Assembly (NCBI GenBank): GCA_963682025.1
Contig: OY821517.1
Location: forward strand, 111,427,625 to 111,491,624
Reading direction: 5' to 3'
Source: Cordilura impudica
Taxonomy: Eukaryota; Arthropoda; Insecta; Diptera; Scathophagidae
DNA length: 64,000 nt
Shown: piece after piece, positions 1 through 11,005 of the stretch
How the letters are laid out: every line of letters begins with the position of its first letter
Position numbering within the stretch: the stretch's first letter is position 1
The notes under the pieces: model-generated
The model's database searches: none
Told to the model about the DNA's origin: nothing
Seen by the model: the letters and a program-made list of their open reading frames with translations, nothing else
Made by a program: the position numbers and the translations under genes

Positions 1-456
1 CTATGACTAAGAGTTGTTCAATAGGGAGCATTTTTGGACTACTGATTAAAGGATGTAATATATACATACAAACCCAATTTGACTAAGATTTGTATGATAA
101 TTTGGATCTTATGGCAATATATGTTGATTTTATAGGGGTCATTTGTATGGGGGCTAGGTCTGAACATGAACCGATTCTGACCCATTTCAATAGCGTGCAT
201 CCCATGGCCGATAAAAGATTAAGTACCAAATTTCGTCAAAATATATTCATATTTGCGACCTGCAATTTGATTACAAGCTTTACATGGACACACAGACGGA
301 CGGACGGACGGACGGACGGACATCGTTAAATCAAATCAGATAGTGATTCTGATTCGATCGGTATAATTAAAGATGGATGTAGGTCAAATATTTTTGGTTG
401 TTACAAACAGCAGCACAAAGTCATTATACCCAAACCACATAGTGGTATAGGGTATA
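1..456 (+). repeat. (GACG)n dispersed repeat, copy 1 (cut by window edge)
   Basis: This is the 3' part of a repeat family present about six times in the window. It shares long runs with the copy at 15290-16130, including the block starting ATGACTAAGAGTTGT and the tail with CACATAGTGGTATAGGGTAT. A GACG microsatellite lies at 295-320 and is followed by ATCGTTAAATC and a GATTCTGATTCGATCGGTAT hairpin-like block. A conserved core around a GTCY/RGAC microsatellite is described for fly DINE-1/mini-me repeats, so I infer that class. It has no coding capacity. Confidence 0.7.
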
Positions 457-539
457 AAAACGTTGGCAATTTTAAAAGAATAATAGTTTCATAATTCGAA
501 AAAACTATTTTGGCAATAAGTAACATTCGCCATATTTAA

Positions 540-890
540 TCTATTATTCTGGATTTTACAATTCTGATACTAAACTGCTAATCAGTAACCTCAAGTAAAT
601 CCGATAATATTACAAAAAGAGTCCGCCATATTAGATCCGCCATTTCGAATTTTTAAAATCTAATACCAGATTCGTAATCAGCGAACCATAAAACCCCCGA
701 GTAACGAGTTTCAAGCCATAAAAGCGTTTAGGCGTATCAAAATCAACTTGTAAACTTCGAAGTCGTTTTCCTCCAAAACTTATTTTCTGACTATAGGTCC
801 ATTTCCGTGTCACATATATTTTTTTTATAAAAAAAACCAAAATTTGTGTCAAAAAAATATTTTATTTTTTTTAGAACTCCTTCGATTATA
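540..890 (+). repeat. Dispersed repeat with GATCCGCCATTT core
   Basis: The core around 620-690 (GATCCGCCATTT, then AATTTTTAAAATCTAATAC and CGTAATCAGCGA) recurs inverted at about 3990-4085. Together the two copies form a divergent inverted pair about 3.3 kb apart. No coding potential is visible. I do not recognise the family. Confidence 0.6.
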
Positions 891-1109
891 AGCTTATACA
901 TAAATTTAAGGAAATCCGTATGGGTTTTTCATGTTTGATGATCCAAAATTGCTTTTTTGAGAGGAGTTCCTGGAGATCAGATATAGCAGCTTGCAAATGA
1001 AAACTGTTAAAATACAGTTAAGAGTTGCCAAAAATATGTGAAAAAAATTTTACATAATTATATATAAATGTCTTGTTACTCCTTTAACCCAGTTTAACAA
1101 TACATATTA

Positions 1110-1740
1110 TGATGTCTGAATATATGTTTATGGGCCGTGGTCAGTGGTTTAGCACACACTGACACAGATGCGCCATTTATTATACTGATCGAATCAGAAT
1201 CACTTTCTGAGTCAAATTAACGATGTAGATCCATCTGTCTAGCATATAATTTAGCATATAAATTTTAATCTGCAATAGGATGATCTCTTTGAAATTGATG
1301 ACAAAAACTGCAAACGTTGTCTAACATTCAGACATATCCTATTTAGCATATAATTATTTATTACAGCAACAAACCAGCAGTCCAAAAATACAAGCTGTAT
1401 GACCATTTTTAGTCACAGCCCAGATATAAAGCTGCTTCCCGTCTTTAGTCAAATCTAACAAAAGTCCAAAGATCTCTATAGAATTTTCTTGAATTTCTTT
1501 TGGATGTGTCTTTAAGATATTTAAGTGACTTTACTAAATAGGGTCATAATCAGTTTGTTTTATGAAAAATTATAAACACCCCCTATAAATATCACGTCTA
1601 TGGGCCACAAAATTATCAAAATACAACAAAAGTTTGGTAAAGGCTTATTTTCTATTTAGGTAGTATTATTTTATCTAAAGCTAATTTACGAAACTCACTG
1701 TATATGGTACCATACAGTCAGTCTAGTTAACCTCTTTCTC
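1110..1740 (-). repeat. (GACG)n dispersed repeat, diverged copy, inverted
   Basis: In reverse complement it retains the order of the family: a GATTCTGATTCGATCAGTAT block near 1180-1210, TTTGACTAAAGACGGG-type text near 1435-1460, and a degraded ACTGACTGTATGGTACCATA end near 1700-1720. The GACG tract has decayed to GATGTAGATCCATCTGTC. It is an old copy. Confidence 0.55.
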
Positions 1741-3930
1741 TTTTGTTTTCATTTTAGAAAAAAATTATCAGATAATGAAAACAAATTTTAATATTTTCAA
1801 ATTTTTTCCAGATATTTCACTTATCTGATTGATTAATAGAGTTTGATAAAACTTTAGTTTACTAATTTTGTATTTTAACTCAAGATCTTTGGAGGATGTG
1901 AAATCGAGTCATCGGAACATATCATATATGTTTTTTACATTTATTGTTATATCTATTTGTGAAAATCCAACATAGAGACGAAGTAAAATTCGAGCAATAT
2001 AGTATGTCGAACCAGCCGAAAGGATACAAATTTATAGAGATAGTCTCCATGTGCCACAGATCATTTATTTGATATACTTAAATGTATTCAAAGTTATACA
2101 GATAACATAAGATTTACTCAAAGTGCATTAGAAAACTAAGTTATAATCGAACCATTTTTAAGCTAATCCACCATATACAAATTACATCCGATATTAAGCT
2201 TAACGTATCCGCTAGCAACAAAATACCTATATGGCAATCTCACTCAAATATTTTTTTGCTCATTTCTTACCTTTAGGGTTGGACCAACTATGTCTATATA
2301 TGACTATATTATGTCTTCTTAGGTTTGAAAGGTTTTTTTTTTTTTGGTTAAAAAGAAATATATATTGAAATATAAACGTTATATTTGATTTTTTTAATAG
2401 TAAGGTCTAAAGCCACATGTCAAAATTTCAGAACGAAATTTCAAATGACAGAAAAGTTATTGGCCATCGAATTCATTTATAACGATAAGGGCAGTTGCCC
2501 GATTGGTTCCTATTTTCACCACTTATATCATATTTATTGTTATTTTAGCAATATATTTTTTCGACGACTCCTATGTCCTCAGTTTCGACGTCCGGGTTGA
2601 GTGTTATTATCTCCTGCACTGCAATCAAGTAGATCTTTTGTGCACTTAGATCTAATAGAAATATATTTGAAACGAAACTTATTAACCCACTATGGTCCAA
2701 ATAAAGATTAAATATTTTGATATGGAGTTTCTTGAAAAAAAGGGTATTACCTCAATAAAACCCTGATACGATAACGAAATATATACACATTAATTTATTT
2801 TCAAGGCATACAGCTTTCATTTACGACAAAGTTTGAGACATTAACTCTTTAATAGATAAAAAGTATAATTATAAAAATTAAAATTATAATTATAAAAAAA
2901 AAAAAAACACTATACACATATATACAAACATGAAAAATTCTTACGTAAAATACATAGAAAATTTAAAATAAATACATGGAAAGTGTAAATATTTAAAAAA
3001 AATAAAAAAATACATAGAACTTGAAAGTTTTTTTTTTTAAATCAAGCGAATTTTTGGTCCGCGGTTCTTTTAAAATATATCTATAATGTTAATAGGCTAG
3101 GCGATTTCTTGTGACCGATGTTTTCTTCTACCGGCTTATCTCGATTTTGACCAAACGTATATTGTTTGAAAGGCATTTCGTTTAAGCCGTTTTGCAGATT
3201 TACAGATTTTTAAAGTTTTTCCTTTATTTTAAGTAAATTGCATCTAAAGTTGCTACTAACACATACATAAAATTATACATATGATATGTGTGTTTTATAA
3301 AATTTCTAAATGTGTTGGTTAACGAGTTTGTTGTCTTCATTCACAATAATAATATACCATAAAAGTATTGGTTTGTGAATTGGCTAAGTTGAAAAATAAA
3401 GCTGCCCAGAATTTGCACTCGTATTTCGAGCGCTGGAAATTTCTAGCATTTATATATAAATATATTTTCATAAGGTAAAATGTACTGAGTATTCTTTAGA
3501 AAATTTTAGGTGATTTCATAACCAAGAAACTATTAGTTGTGAGTGAGCAATGAAAAGAGGTGTTTATGTATACGGTAGATACTATAAAAAATATCCAATT
3601 TCTAGCTACGTTTTCACAAAATTATGTCCACAAAAACCAAATTTTGCTTTTGAAATCTCCTAAGAGCTTGAAAGTCATCTGTATCAAACTGAAGCTTACA
3701 AACTCTGATTTCGTTATATTTTGGAAACCACGATCGATACATACGTTATTTTATTATAAAATGACATGTTAAAAACCTCGGAATGAAAATGCATAGGTTC
3801 GCAAGTGGTCAATGATAGGTTCACAAGTGGTTAATGAATTTCGATGCTATTTTAACCCAATAAAATAATTTTTGAAACGATATATAATACGCTGAAATAT
3901 AACACTAAGTAACAAATAAAGACGCTTTTG
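1741..3930. other. AT-rich stretch without recognised features
   Basis: I see only poly-A/T runs (for example 2332-2346 and 2897-2909) and short open frames with no family resemblance. A small duplicated phrase (CACAAGTGGTTAATGA-like) occurs at 3800-3840. Confidence 0.5.
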
Positions 3931-3939
3931 ATAAAAAAA

Positions 3940-4150
3940 AAAAAGTAAAAAAGAATCCGATGTGACAAACTTTTCTGCAATTGATCTAATTTGCTTGAAG
4001 CTTGTCAGTCAGTGATTTTCGGGGTCGCTGATTACGAAGCTTGTATTAGATTTTAAAAATTCAAAATGGCGGATCCAAGAAATCAATGTCAAAATTTTAT
4101 ATGTTCATAACTCGGACAGCAGACAAAAAAATTTTGTTTTTCTAAATCAC
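3940..4150 (-). repeat. Dispersed repeat with GATCCGCCATTT core, inverted copy
   Basis: The reverse complement matches the repeat at 540-890: GGATCCGCCATTTTGAA, then TTTTTAAAATCTAATACA and TTCGTAATCAGCGACC. It ends next to the Jockey fragment that begins near 4210. Confidence 0.6.
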
Positions 4151-4209
4151 CCCACAACCCTAAACCTAATAGAATAAATTTTTTTTAATAATTTTAAAAA
4201 ACTTAATTC

Positions 4210-5245
4210 CGACGCCTTTTTTATCTATTGATAAAATCCTATTTAATAGATAGAAGTTTCTATGTTAAAGTTAACTCCGAGATTTCTCAAATATGTCGCA
4301 TAAAAGCTGCAGTTCCTCAAGGCAGTGTACTTGGACCAACTCTCTACACCATATTTACGTCGGGCATGCCAATTAACGAAAATGTTGTAATTGCAACTTA
4401 TGTAGATGATACACCGATTCTGGTATCAGGCACTTGCCCAAATAATGCATCGAATTTATTCCAGCAAGAATTGAATGCCTTTGAGACATTATTAAGCAAA
4501 TGGAAAATTAAAGTCAACACTTAAAAATCATCACATATCACTTTTTCTTTACGTCGAGGTAATTGTCCTGTTGTTGTCTTAAGTTATAATTCAATTCCAC
4601 AAATACTTAGGAATGAATATAGATAAGAGATTGACATGGAAGACTCATATTAAAACAAAGAAACAACAATTAAATATCAACACTAAAAGACTATATTGGC
4701 TTCTTGGACCAAAATCAGAACTAAGTCTAGAAAATAAAGCAATCTTGTATAACACCATTTTAAACCCTTATGGAATCCAGCTATGGGGAACAGACAGCAA
4801 CTCAAATATTGAAATTTTACAAAGGTGCCAATCAAAAACTCTATGCCCCGTGGTTTGTACCTAATAATACTATACCCAATGATATCCGTATTTGAAAGGT
4901 GAAAGATGAAATTAGAAGATTTAGCGAGACCTATTTAGAAAGCTTAAATCAACACATTAACCCACTAGCTACAGCGCTCCTCGATGATACAGACGAAATC
5001 AGAAGACTTAAAGGCACCATATATTGGACCTGTCTTTCAGAAATTAAATGCTCATTTCCTTTATATTTATGTATTTATTTAACCAAAAAAAAATAATATA
5101 TATGTATATCTCTTAATATTTTGTTTAATTATGCTGTCTCGGTGGAGTTAAGTATATTATGTCTATTGTTAATTCATCAAATTTACTTATTGTCCTTAAA
5201 TGAACAGATTATAAATAAAGAATTAATTAAAAAAAATAAAAAATA
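4210..5245 (+). pseudogene. Jockey-clade LINE, 5'-truncated reverse-transcriptase tail
   Basis: Three consecutive pieces in different frames (4228-4524, 4613-4864, 4899-5096) give the C-terminal half of a non-LTR reverse transcriptase. The first holds the motif AVPQGSVLGPTLYTIF and the catalytic box as YVDDTPIL (YADDTAIL in typical Jockey proteins, so one active-site residue differs). The second carries the thumb/connection region (KRLTWKTHIK, YWLLGPKSELSLENK, GIQLWGTDSNSNIEILQR), which is typical of Jockey. The third is the degraded C-terminus. An A-rich tail at 5220-5262 fits the 3' end of a LINE. Two frameshifts and 5' truncation make it non-functional. Confidence 0.9.
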
Positions 5246-5249
5246 AAAA

Positions 5250-5690
5250 AATATAAATATTTAACAACATATTTGTTTTTTAAGTTAATATCCGAATATA
5301 GAAATCTAACCTGTTTAAGGTGTTTTCAATGATATATAACACTATAAAAAAATTATTGAAATGAAATAAAGAATTGGCACAAAACAGAGAAATTAAGAAT
5401 ATAAAGTTTTCAACACTTTAAAAATGTATTTTATATAGAGTAATATAAAAGTGGTCAATGTTATAATATATATGGATAAGTATCGGGAAAAATATTGAAA
5501 GAAGTAAAAAATTTATAAACAAAATTATTTCTAACATTGAAAATAGTATAGGGTACCCTTTTCTAACATTTTTGTAATTAATTTTTATATTTGTTGTGCA
5601 GAGCATTTAATGTGTCTTCTAATTTACATTTTGTTTGAAATGTATTAAAATTATTTTTGTTTTTTAACTAAATATGCAAAAAAATAAGTA
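5250..5690. other. AT-rich stretch without recognised features
   Basis: I found no gene or family match. The sequence is low-complexity A/T between the Jockey tail and the next dispersed repeat. Confidence 0.5.
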
Positions 5691-5964
5691 AGATAATTAT
5701 AGTGGGTATAGACCGACGATACTATATACCATGCGCCTAGAGACCATATTTCTTCGGTCCAACTAATTGGATATAGCAAATAAGCATAAGCCAAATTTAA
5801 GTGGCACTGTTATTAATTTTTTTTGCCTTCGAATATGAAAAAGTTGATATGTAATGACATACATATTTATACGGAGACTAGGTCAAAAATGTACCGATCC
5901 TGACCATATTTGGTAAGGCCACTATACAAAGCAAATCTGGGAAAACATAGGCTTATATTATATA

Positions 5965-6758
5965 CTAGATGTAACCCGGTGTTCTGCGCTACTCCAGAAA
6001 TATAACATCAAATTTTTACTTTGCATGGGGAGTGCCACGCCCATTGGTGTGAACCCGCCAGTTTTTTGTTCGACTACTCATACTAAGATCTGACAGGCTC
6101 GTGCAAAGTGTCAAAGCTTCCTTTTTTAGCTCACCAGTTATATGATATCATATACTTACTTTGTATGGGTGTTGCCACGCCCACTGCTCCGATCACGCCC
6201 TTTTTTGTCTAACTAATCAAATGATTAACTTATGGGCTCAAGACTCTCACTATTACAGTACTCCAGATATATGGAATTTTATATTTACTTTGTATGGCAG
6301 GTGCCATGCCTACTGGTCCGATACTGCCCATTTTGCATCCGACTACTCACATTAATAATAGGTGACGTCAGAAAAATTTGAAATGCTCTCTCTATCGCTT
6401 TACTAGAGATATATAATATTGAACTATTACTTGTATGGGAGCTACCACGCCCACTTATCCGATCCCGCCCATTTCCGGCGTAGCTACTAATATTAACAAC
6501 AGGTGACCTCACACAAATTTGCAAAGCTCTCCCTATCATAGTACTCAATATATGTATATGATATTAAAAATTTACTTTGTGAGGGAGGTGTCACGCCCAC
6601 CAAAAATATTTAAAAAATTATAGCCTATAGCACTTCCCATATGAGCAGTAAGACTCTGTGAAAATTTCCGGAAGATCAGATGGGTAGTTACGGAGATTAC
6701 CTCCTACAAACAAACAAACAAACAAACACACATTACCTCTTTATTATATTAGTATAGA
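5965..6758 (-). mobile_element. Non-autonomous Helitron, short form
   Basis: Read on the minus strand it starts TCTATACTAATATAATAAAG and ends TTACATCTAG, the TC...CTRR termini of Helitrons. It lies exactly between an A (5964) and a T (6759), as Helitrons do. In better-kept copies the 3' end carries a hairpin GGTGT-AGCGAAGC-ACACC about 9 nt before CTAG; here it is degraded. The body is 4-5 tandem monomers, each with GCCACGCCCAC or a variant, and a (CAAA)n stretch near 6711-6728. It codes for nothing and is nested in the (GACG)n repeat. Confidence 0.85.
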
Positions 6759-6812
6759 TTTCATCAAAATGTATTTATATTTGCGACCTGTAGTTTGATT
6801 ACAAGGTTTACA

Positions 6813-7166
6813 GTCGCGTCAGATCTTCGTATTAATGGCATACCGTATAAAAAAAATGAAAACTTGTTTGAAGCATTTCAGGCAATATGTGACGTTTTAA
6901 ATATTCCAACTCCTGCCATTAAATCTCTATATTGTCTCCAAAACCACAACAACAGAGATACAAATTTTTCTACGGATGCAGTGATTATGTTCAAACTCTG
7001 TTCCCCATACGACAAAAACTTCATATTGAAATGTCTCTTTAATTACCGTAAAGCGTACAAGACTGAACTGGAACTATCACATTTCGGCTTTGGTGGCGAT
7101 CGCACCTTCTACGTCAATGAAAACTTGACCACCACTAATCATAAAATAACTTCGATCTGCAATTGA
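6813..7166 (+). pseudogene. LINE ORF1-like protein fragment
   Basis: The frame reads SDLRINGIPYKKNENLFEAF and then FQAICDVLNIPTPAIKSLYC. This resembles the RRM-like domain of LINE ORF1 proteins (I-S-G-I-P followed by L..F..I...L). No zinc knuckles or full N-terminus remain, because the reading frame begins in the flanking repeat. In intact relatives the product would bind element RNA. It is followed after ~330 bp by the endonuclease frame. Confidence 0.6.
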
Positions 7167-7493
7167 ATGTAAAAAGAAAGGGCTGATAAAAACACCATAC
7201 ACTACTCGAGGCTAAGTTAGAGTTGAGACTATTGAACCAGTTAGAGTTGAGACTATTGAAGGACTAAACAATTTATTCCCTGATGGATGTTTTCCTGTCA
7301 ACAACTGATGATTAGGTAATGGTTTTAAGAGTAAATTTGTATTTCTGTCTTCATTTATTAATTCTTTCATTAGTATTATTATTTTTACTATTTTTTATAT
7401 ACGTAACAAATTTGATATATTTTTTAGATTTTCTAACACTTTTTGTAAATTTCTTCCTTCTTTATCCTTGCGTTGCTTTTTTAATCCTTCATA

Positions 7494-7901
7494 ATGATTT
7501 TAAACGGCGACAGTTTATCTTACAGTTCCAAAGACGTAACTTATAATCGTATTCGTATTTTATGCAAACAGAGATCAGGTTTAAATATATGTCATATTAA
7601 TGCGCAGAGTTTTAATAATAAGGTTGATGAATTTAGGTTTATCTTTGAGAACTCAGGTGTTTATATAATATGTGTTTCGGAGACATGGTTCAGTGAAAAA
7701 GTTGATGATAAAATGATTGGATTAGACGGGTTCAAAATTTTTCGCTGTGATAGATATACTCGTTGTGTTGGTGTAGCTATTTTTGTCAGAAAATGCATTA
7801 TGTGTAAATTTTATAGCAAATTTAAACCTCATGAAAAGGTTGATCATATTTTTATGGTCAGTTTAATCGACCCACTGAAGCGGCTATTCGGGCTATTGTG
7901 A
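7494..7901 (+). pseudogene. LINE ORF2 endonuclease domain, truncated by mariner
   Basis: The frame contains LNICHINAQSFNNKVDEF, then IICVSETWFSEKV and FKIFRCDR, then a VAIFVRK block. These are motifs of the apurinic/apyrimidinic-type endonuclease of non-LTR elements: the N of HINAQS, the E of SETW, and the D/R near RCDRYTR. Genuine LINE coding stops near 7865, and the last ~12 codons are mariner sequence. The C-terminal catalytic part (SDH motif) is missing. Confidence 0.85.
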
Positions 7902-8945
7902 CTAAATTTCGCACCAAATTTACATTGTTGGACATTAAACCACCAACACGCTTACGTACAGTGCGAACTGAAGAAAATATCGCAGCTGTATCGGCCAGTG
8001 TTAATGATGACCATCAATTATCGATTCGTCGCCGTTCGCAACAATTGGGCCTCTGTTACTCAACATCGTGGAAAATTTTGCGGAAGGATTTAGGTGTGAA
8101 GCCTTTCAAAATATAGCTGGTGCAAGAATTGAAGCCGAACGACCTACCGCAACGTAGAAGTTTTGGTGAATGGGCTTTTGGAAAGTTGCCGAAGATCCAC
8201 TTTTTTACCGAAAAATTGTGTTCAGCGACGAAGCTCATTTTTGGTTCAATGGGTACGTAAATAAGCAGAATTGTCGATTTTGGAGTGAATATCAGCCACA
8301 ATCATTGGAAGAGCTACCAATGCATCCAGAAAAAGTCACAGTTTGGTGCGGTTTATGGGCTGGTGGCATCATTGGACAGTATTTCTTCAAAGATGATGCG
8401 AATCGTAACGTAACTGTCAATGGTGAGCGCTACCGAGAGATGATGTCCAACTTTTTTTGCCCAAAATGCAAGAGCTTGACTTGCATGACATGTGTATTCA
8501 ACAAGACGGTGCCACATGCCACACAGCACGCGCAACAATGGATTTATTGAGAGGCGAGTTCGGTGAACATTCTATTTCACGTTCAGGACCGGTCAATTGG
8601 CCGCCTAGATCGTGCGATTTAACGCCTTTAGACTATTTTTTGTGGGGCTATGTTAAAGCTTATGTCTATACAGACAATCCCGCTTCAATTGACGTATTGG
8701 AAGACAACATTGAAGCATTTATTCGTGAGATACCGGCCGAAATGTTGGAAAGAGTATGCCAAAATTGGAGTAAGCGGATGGACCATTTGAGCCGCAGTCA
8801 CGGTCAACATTTGCATGAAATAATCTTCAAACATTAAATTATATGGACCGTACTATCGAATCAAATAAAGATTTCATGCATTTTTCTGAATTTTATGTGT
8901 TTTTTTTTTTTTGGAAAACTTTCCTATAGCTCTTAGAAAATCACC
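7866..8945 (+). mobile_element. mariner, rosa-type (DD41D), 5'-truncated
   Basis: A mariner transposon inserted in the LINE. The 3' side beyond the transposase includes AACTTTCCTATAGCTCT and ends near 8940-8950, where LINE coding resumes. No matching inverted repeat is visible at the 5' side, where transposase coding begins abruptly in the middle of the N-terminal domain. The 5' end has therefore been lost, together with the LINE segment that coded for the rest of the endonuclease. Confidence 0.85.
7872..8837 (+). pseudogene. mariner transposase, DD41D, broken
   Basis: The transposase covers most of the protein in three frames (7872-8190, 8170-8455, 8457-8837). The N-terminal helix-turn-helix is partial (RPTEAAIRAIVTKF, then RRRSQQLGLCYSTSWKILRK). 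The catalytic residues are the D of FSDEAHFWFNGYV, the D of QQDGATCHTA, and a third D in CDLTPLDYFLWG; I count 41 residues between the last two, the spacing of the rosa subfamily. An in-frame stop lies near 8114 and frameshifts near 8185-8200 and 8445-8457, so it is dead. Confidence 0.9.
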
Positions 8946-8951
8946 CTTTAC

Positions 8952-10110
8952 ATGCCTTCGGTTGACAATCAGATCAGTTTTTTAGAACAAAATTTGACAC
9001 ATGTGTTCCACAAATCTGTACCTATAAAAACAACAAAATACAATAACAAAACTAAACCTTGGTTCAATCAGCGGATTAAGGATAAAATCTGTGAAAGGGA
9101 TAAAGCTTTTAAAAGTCGGAAACTGTTTAAAATAGGTAATTTATATGACGAAAATTCCAAAGCTAGAAAACAAGTAAATAAAATTTAAAAAACTGCTAAA
9201 TCTGCATACTACTCTAGCCTACTTATTTCTGCTGCACACTCTAAAAAAACGTGGAAATTCATACGAGAAATTGGTGTCGGCAAATCTAATGAAATTGTCA
9301 ATTCTGAAATAAATATTGATTCGCTTAACGAATCTTTTACAAATATCCCTGACATCCCCATAAACGGTGGATATTATACCCGCAATACTGATATTAGTTC
9401 AACTTTATCGGAAAAAGCTTTTTGTTTTTAATGCGTAAACCAACTGGAAGTACTCTTCACATGCCAAGCTGTGAAATCTAATGCTGTTGGTTCTGATAAA
9501 TTACCCATAATTTTAACACTATTATCGCAAAAAGTGTATTTCCTCAAAGTTGGAAAAATGCTAAAATTTTACCTATTCCTAAATCAAATAAAGAATATCG
9601 TCCTATTGCTATCCTACCATACTTGTCTAAAGTGCTTGAAAGTTTATTGCATCAGCAAATTGGAAAAGATGTCCAGAATATGGGCCTACTCTCAGACAGA
9701 CCATCAGGCTTTCGTCCTAAACATAGCTGCATAACTGCACTCATTGATGTATCTGAAGATATTCCTGGTTTATTGATAGTGGTAACATTGCATTTCTAGT
9801 GCTCTTAGATCATTCAAAGGCATTTGATAATGTGAATCATGAAATAATCTGCATGAAGATACGTCGACAATTTGAAAAGATCATCCCACATAACACAGTA
9901 TGTACGAAAACTTTACGGTGTGAATGTTTGCGATCTCTTGAAGATACGATCATTGATACTGATGCATAAGATTATATTTACATGTGAGCCTACATATCTT
10001 TTTAATCGAATATCCTTTTCTAATTCAAGAAGAAATAATTCTATAATTCAATAAGGCATAAAAGTTTGGTCTCTGAATGGCAGTTCTATATACAGTGCAT
10101 ACGTCTTTGG
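8952..10110 (+). pseudogene. LINE ORF2 reverse-transcriptase and C-terminal fragments
   Basis: From 8952 a linker reads NKTKPWFNQRIKDKICERDK, typical of the segment between endonuclease and reverse transcriptase. Frames then alternate: SNAVGSDKLPI (9460-9510), then KEYRPIAILPYLSKVLES (9585-9650), QQIGKDVQ, GFRPKHSC and LLDHSKAFDNVNH (9800-9845). The last is the motif-A region, with D replacing the more usual FLDF context. Motif B and the YADD box are absent because sequence is deleted between about 9865 and 9870, where a C-terminal piece (LLKIRSLILMHKIIF) begins. Several frameshifts and stops are present. Confidence 0.85.
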
Positions 10111-10525
10111 AACTTGCTACCGCCAACATTACAATATTTAAGCAACGCAGGACATTTTAGGAAACAAGTTTTCCAATTTTTCAATACCATTTAAATATTG
10201 TTTAAACTTTGCTTTGTTTTGATTATATGTATGTAAAATAATTTTTGTTATCTTATTTTTAAACAAATTATAAACTATGTTATATTTTCATTAAATACTG
10301 TATCACATTATACCGATCATGTACTTTAATTATAAGACTCTTAGTCTTGTTGTGCAGGAAACCAAATAAATAAATAAATAAAACAAGGACACACAGACAG
10401 ACAGACAGACGGACGGACGGACATCGCTAAATCAACTCAGTTAATGATTTTGAGTCGACCGGTATAATCAAAAGGTATAGGTATATGGAAGTCGTTATAC
10501 CCTGACCGTATAGTGGTAATGGTTA

Positions 10526-11005
10526 ACTGGCTACATTAAAATTGAAGTCCAGAATTATTTTTTTTTTAGTTTCAAGTAGTTCTAAAAGAATTAGTTTTTG
10601 TACTGTTTCGCAATAATTTTACGAGTTCTGTATTTTCCTAAGATGGCTTCTGTATAGTGTTATATATCATTGAAGGGAACTCTAAAACACCTTTACGTGG
10701 TAGGCAGAACTTTATTTAGATTGCTGCAAACAAAAAAAAAACATAATATATCATAAAATTCGTTTTTAAAACTTTGTCGTATGTGGTATTATTTAAATTT
10801 TAGAAATTCGAAACTGTTTGTATAAGTTAACTCAGTTAACACAAATAAAATCTTACAACTTAAAATCGCACCAGGGTAGACAGTTATAATTTCATATACT
10901 ATTTTTCCCACCAATAGTTCACGCCGGAATTCTGGGAATTATTCCCAATCTTTAATTTTTTGCATCTACCCACGTTAACACTTGTTTTGTTGCTGCAGTT
11001 GACAT
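10526..11005. other. AT-rich stretch without recognised features
   Basis: No gene or family match was seen. The 8 bp GTTGACAT at 10998-11005 is the left target-site duplication of the next element. Confidence 0.5.

Larger units (their letters stand above)
6807..10385 (+). mobile_element. Degenerate non-LTR retrotransposon (LINE) nested in repeat
   Basis: This is a nearly full-length but broken LINE: an ORF1-like piece (6813-7166), an AP-endonuclease piece (7494-7865), a mariner insertion (about 7866-8945), the linker and reverse transcriptase (8952-9860), a C-terminal piece (9872-10110), and a 3' end with an AAGACTCTTAGTCTT hairpin followed by an (AAAT)n tail at 10366-10383. It interrupts the (GACG)n repeat between TTTACA and AGGACACACAGAC. 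A second copy of the family's 3' half lies inverted at 31820-32640. It probably belongs to a Jockey/CR1-like clade. Confidence 0.85.
5695..10525 (+). repeat. (GACG)n dispersed repeat split by a Helitron and a LINE
   Basis: One copy of the (GACG)n repeat is found in three pieces. Piece 1 (5695-5964) starts with the family 5' text (GGTATAGACCGACGATACTATATACCATGCG, shortened here to its ends) and runs to GCTTATAT. Piece 2 (6759-6806) resumes with TTTCATCAAAATGTATT and TTTGCGACCTG. Piece 3 (10386-10525) carries the (GACA)n(GACG)n tract at 10393-10422 and the GAGTCGACCGGTATAAT tail. Joined, the order is that of the uninterrupted copy at 15290-16130. The interruptions are the Helitron at 5965-6758 and the LINE at about 6807-10385. 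Confidence 0.85.

Noticed and set aside
6285..6548. Short minus-strand frames with SPVVNISSYAGNGRD-like text repeated in several places.
   Set aside because: They are translations of the Helitron monomers and recur wherever a monomer occurs.
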